Positions 5,810-7,784 of a DNA stretch of 7,784 nt are shown piece after piece (the stretch's first letter is position 1; each line of letters begins with the position of its first letter). Below the pieces are notes generated by a model. That model was given only the letters and a program-made list of their open reading frames with translations. It searched no databases and was not told the DNA's origin. A program made the translations under genes and the position numbers. The stretch is from Hungateiclostridiaceae bacterium UBA3934. GTDB taxonomy: Bacteria; Bacillota; Clostridia; Acetivibrionales; DTU013. Location of the stretch: positions 5,824 through 13,607 of the forward strand of contig DGEE01000109.1 in the NCBI GenBank assembly GCA_002385815.1, given 5' to 3'.

Positions 5810-6514
5810 TCAGTCATTTTTATCATTTTGATCCGGCTCAAAAAGTCCTCGGACTTCCACAACCGGTTCAACAAACATAACTCCTTTGCCGGGCTCTCCT
5901 ATCTGGAGCTCCTGAGACAATGCCTCCATCACCTTATCAATTATCTCACCTGGTGTCAGCATCAGAACCAGTTCCTTCTCTGGTTCAATTTCCATGCCGA
6001 ACAGTTTCGTAGTGTGCTCCGCACCAACACCGCGCCCATGCATTATCGTTCCTCCGCCGACGCCTGCTTTGCGAGCGGTATACATTACATCCTCGGCCAA
6101 ACCACGATCGACGATAACGGTCAGTTTTCTATACATAACCTCATCCTCCAAACCTTGTACTGTATTACCGACAACCCGATTGTTATCAGTTTCCTGATTT
6201 GCAACCAAAACAGATGTCAAAAAAGCAATCCCATGTCCATTCTTGTATAGCTGCAGCTCTTCAGTGAAACGATCCAGCATTTTTTTTGCCTTGTCCTTTT
6301 CCATCAGGAAACTAACCACTTCCCTTTTCTGGCTTTTTATCCCCAGCAAGTTCAAAACAGAGCTGTTCACTGTGCCTTTGCCAAGAGTCAATATACCACC
6401 GCAAATACCGTTCTCCCTGGCTAATTGGACGCACTTATGGCATTGATGCTCACTCAGGATCAGAGTCAGAATTTGGAATTGTTGTCCGGTAGGATGTTTC
6501 TCATTATTATCCAT
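5810..6514 (-). CDS. Tandem PII-like signalling protein (234 aa)
   Basis: Two PII-like (ferredoxin-fold, GlnB-type) domains are joined in one chain. Domain 1 spans about residues 12-102 (ILTLILSEHQC, GICGGILTLGKG, HGIAFLTSV). Domain 2 spans about 128-224 (KLTVIVDRGLAEDV, GVGGGTIMHGRGVG, GKGVMFVEPVVEVRGL). In each, the glycine-rich segment lies where PII proteins have the T-loop base. The last strand of domain 2, after a Gly-Lys-Gly turn, corresponds to the PII B-loop that contacts ATP/ADP. Ordinary PII proteins are about 112 residues and act as trimers that sense nucleotides and 2-oxoglutarate and bind transporters or enzymes. The T-loop uridylylation tyrosine region of GlnB is not conserved, so the ligand is unknown. 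The frame is open to a TTG at 6526, but that TTG overlaps the ribosome binding site; ATG 6512-6514 is the start. It lies 13 bases after the DUF1538 gene, which it probably regulates. Linker about 103-127, charged tail 225-234. Confidence 0.88.
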   Translation of the reverse strand: MDNNEKHPTGQQFQILTLILSEHQCHKCVQLARENGICGGILTLGKGTVNSSVLNLLGIKSQKREVVSFLMEKDKAKKMLDRFTEELQLYKNGHGIAFLTSVLVANQETDNNRVVGNTVQGLEDEVMYRKLTVIVDRGLAEDVMYTARKAGVGGGTIMHGRGVGAEHTTKLFGMEIEPEKELVLMLTPGEIIDKVMEALSQELQIGEPGKGVMFVEPVVEVRGLFEPDQNDKND

Positions 6515-6519
6515 GATTA

Positions 6520-6524
6520 CCTCC
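6520..6524 (-). promoter_or_regulatory. Ribosome binding site deciding the start at 6514
   Basis: GGAGG on the minus strand, five bases before ATG 6512-6514. It overlaps the in-frame TTG at 6524-6526, which rules that TTG out as the likely start and shortens the protein from 238 to 234 residues. Confidence 0.85.
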
Positions 6525-6527
6525 AAG

Positions 6528-7784
6528 TTACTTCTTTTCTATAACAGCTGCTGCAGACGCCTTGCGTGATTTTGCCTGGTAAAGCGCCCCCAGCAACTGG
6601 ATTGCCAATATCGGCATCATTGCAACGATAGCTATCATGCCAAACCCGTCTGTTACAACATCAGCTGTCGGAACATGCGCAGCTATACCTTGAACAAAGG
6701 CAAGCGAAAAAGTAGCAGTCATGGGGCCGGAAGCAACACCACCCGCATCAAAAGCAATACCGACGAACAAATCAGGCACGAAATAAGATAATAACACAGA
6801 AAGGCCAAATCCGGGCAGGATGTACATCCATAGCTGTATACCGGGAACCAGTATCCTTATGGCGGACATGAAGATCGATGCGCCAACCGCCACTGATAAA
6901 AATATGAGAACAAGAAGGCGATTGACAGATCCGCCGGTGACATCCTCCACCTGATGAGTCAGTACAAGAACCGCCGGCTCAGCAAGTACAGTGGAAAGAC
7001 CGAGCAGTAATGCCACCAGCAAAACCGGGATTTTTGAATCCAGCGAAGCAAGACGTACTCCCAGGTGGGCACCAAGTTCCATAAAGCCGCCATTGACTCC
7101 CAGTAAAAATATCACCAGACCTGCAAAAGTCAAGAAGATTCCGCGTGAGATATCGACAACCTTTCGCTTCTTGTGTTTGAAGGAAAATATCTGGAATAAT
7201 ATGTAAACTATGATTATCGGCAGCAACGATACAAAAGACTCCCATGCTATGTTGAGCAATTTTGACCAATATACCTCAAAGAGATTGGAACTCGCTATCT
7301 GCGTTTCCGGTAATACACCGTCCAGCTTGTCGACCTTGAGAAAAAGACCGGCAACTAAAACACCCATAATCGCACCTGTCGATGAAATCCCCACCAGTCC
7401 AAAACTGTCGGCTTCTCCCATCTTGCTGTCCTTCTTAATGGCTGAGACACCGGCTGCCAATGCCAGCATGAAAGGAACTGTAACTGCGCCCGTCGTGGCT
7501 CCGGATGCGTCAAACGCTATGGCCAGAAAATCGAATGAAGAAAACAGTGACAAAATAAAAATCAAACCATATGCACCTGTGAACACATATTTGAGTCGGA
7601 CGCCCTTTGGGATACGCAGCATTCCAAGAGTCATCATTACTCCGATTCCAACAGATACGACTATAACCATCAATGTGTCGTCAAACTGGCCGGAAGTAAC
7701 GCTGTCTACCTGGTTGGCCAGAATGTGCAGGTCGGGTTCCGCATAAGATATGAAGAAGCCAAGGATCAAGCTTATCGTAATCAA
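6528..7784 (-). CDS. DUF1538-family integral membrane protein, two repeats (5' end cut by window)
   Basis: This is a polytopic membrane protein of the DUF1538 family, thought to be transporter-like; no substrate is established to my knowledge. The visible 418 codons run to the window edge; the first codon shown is TTG and is probably internal, not a start. Two homologous halves are clear: AEP at 15-17 and 268-270, followed by NQV (24-26) and HQV (277-279), then FDASGATTG (91-99) and FDAGGVASG (345-353), a constant offset of about 253 residues. The glutamate of AEP and the aspartate of FDA, in or next to hydrophobic segments, are candidates for ion or substrate binding. The second half begins near 215, so roughly 50 or more residues of the first half are missing and the whole protein should be about 480-500 residues. 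A basic cytoplasm-like linker (KHKKRK, 203-208) separates the halves. The downstream tandem PII gene follows after 13 bases; together they form an operon whose promoter is outside the window. Confidence 0.9.
   Translation of the reverse strand: MITISLILGFFISYAEPDLHILANQVDSVTSGQFDDTLMVIVVSVGIGVMMTLGMLRIPKGVRLKYVFTGAYGLIFILSLFSSFDFLAIAFDASGATTGAVTVPFMLALAAGVSAIKKDSKMGEADSFGLVGISSTGAIMGVLVAGLFLKVDKLDGVLPETQIASSNLFEVYWSKLLNIAWESFVSLLPIIIVYILFQIFSFKHKKRKVVDISRGIFLTFAGLVIFLLGVNGGFMELGAHLGVRLASLDSKIPVLLVALLLGLSTVLAEPAVLVLTHQVEDVTGGSVNRLLVLIFLSVAVGASIFMSAIRILVPGIQLWMYILPGFGLSVLLSYFVPDLFVGIAFDAGGVASGPMTATFSLAFVQGIAAHVPTADVVTDGFGMIAIVAMMPILAIQLLGALYQAKSRKASAAAVIEKK

Noticed and set aside
5663..6250. 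195-codon plus-strand open frame
   Set aside because: It lies opposite the PII-like gene, which has clear domain motifs; the plus-strand product has no recognisable fold and no proper ribosome binding site.
6515..6526. TTG start for the tandem PII protein at 6526
   Set aside because: The TTG overlaps the GGAGG ribosome binding site that serves the ATG at 6512-6514.
7210..7746. 178-codon plus-strand open frame
   Set aside because: It is the antisense shadow of the DUF1538 membrane gene, whose repeats and hydrophobic segments are convincing.

Overview
The window looks like a chromosomal segment from a low-to-moderate GC Firmicute, most likely a member of the Clostridia. The reasons are strong GGAGG-type ribosome binding sites before most genes, a LacI-family regulator with a CcpA-like recognition helix next to a cre-like operator, a clostridial-type Zn amidase, and the style of the sugar-catabolic enzymes. 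The species cannot be named from the sequence alone.

Layout. Positions 1-29 are the 3' end of a plus-strand tRNA, closed by a strong terminator (34-71). Everything else that codes is on the minus strand, so it is read here from right to left. (a) 7784-5810 holds a two-gene operon: a DUF1538-type integral membrane protein with two repeats (5' end outside the window) and a soluble protein made of two fused PII-like domains. It ends at a near-ideal terminator (5704-5741). (b) 5435-4692 is a solitary N-acetylmuramoyl-L-alanine amidase, preceded by about 270 bases with no recognisable gene. (c) 4499-3507 is a LacI-family repressor with a good sigma-A promoter and a palindromic operator at the predicted transcription start. 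(d) 3506-3115 is an intergenic stretch that contains a possible gene remnant. (e) 3114-233 is a three-gene sugar-modifying cluster: a Gfo/Idh/MocA NAD(P)-dependent dehydrogenase and two different metal-dependent TIM-barrel isomerase/epimerase-family proteins. It ends at a hairpin terminator (172-208) that converges on the tRNA unit.

How the parts fit together. The LacI-type regulator probably controls the sugar cluster beside it. Together these genes resemble the oxidise-then-rearrange or oxidise-then-cleave modules known for inositols and for 3-keto-sugars/glycosides; the actual substrate cannot be read from the sequence. The DUF1538/PII pair looks like a membrane transporter-like protein with its own dedicated PII-type sensor. 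The twofold internal repeat in both partners is the most unusual feature of the window. No mobile element, CRISPR array, prophage module or rRNA was seen. Two annotated starts were moved to internal ATG codons because of the ribosome binding sites (genes ending at 1269 and 5810).
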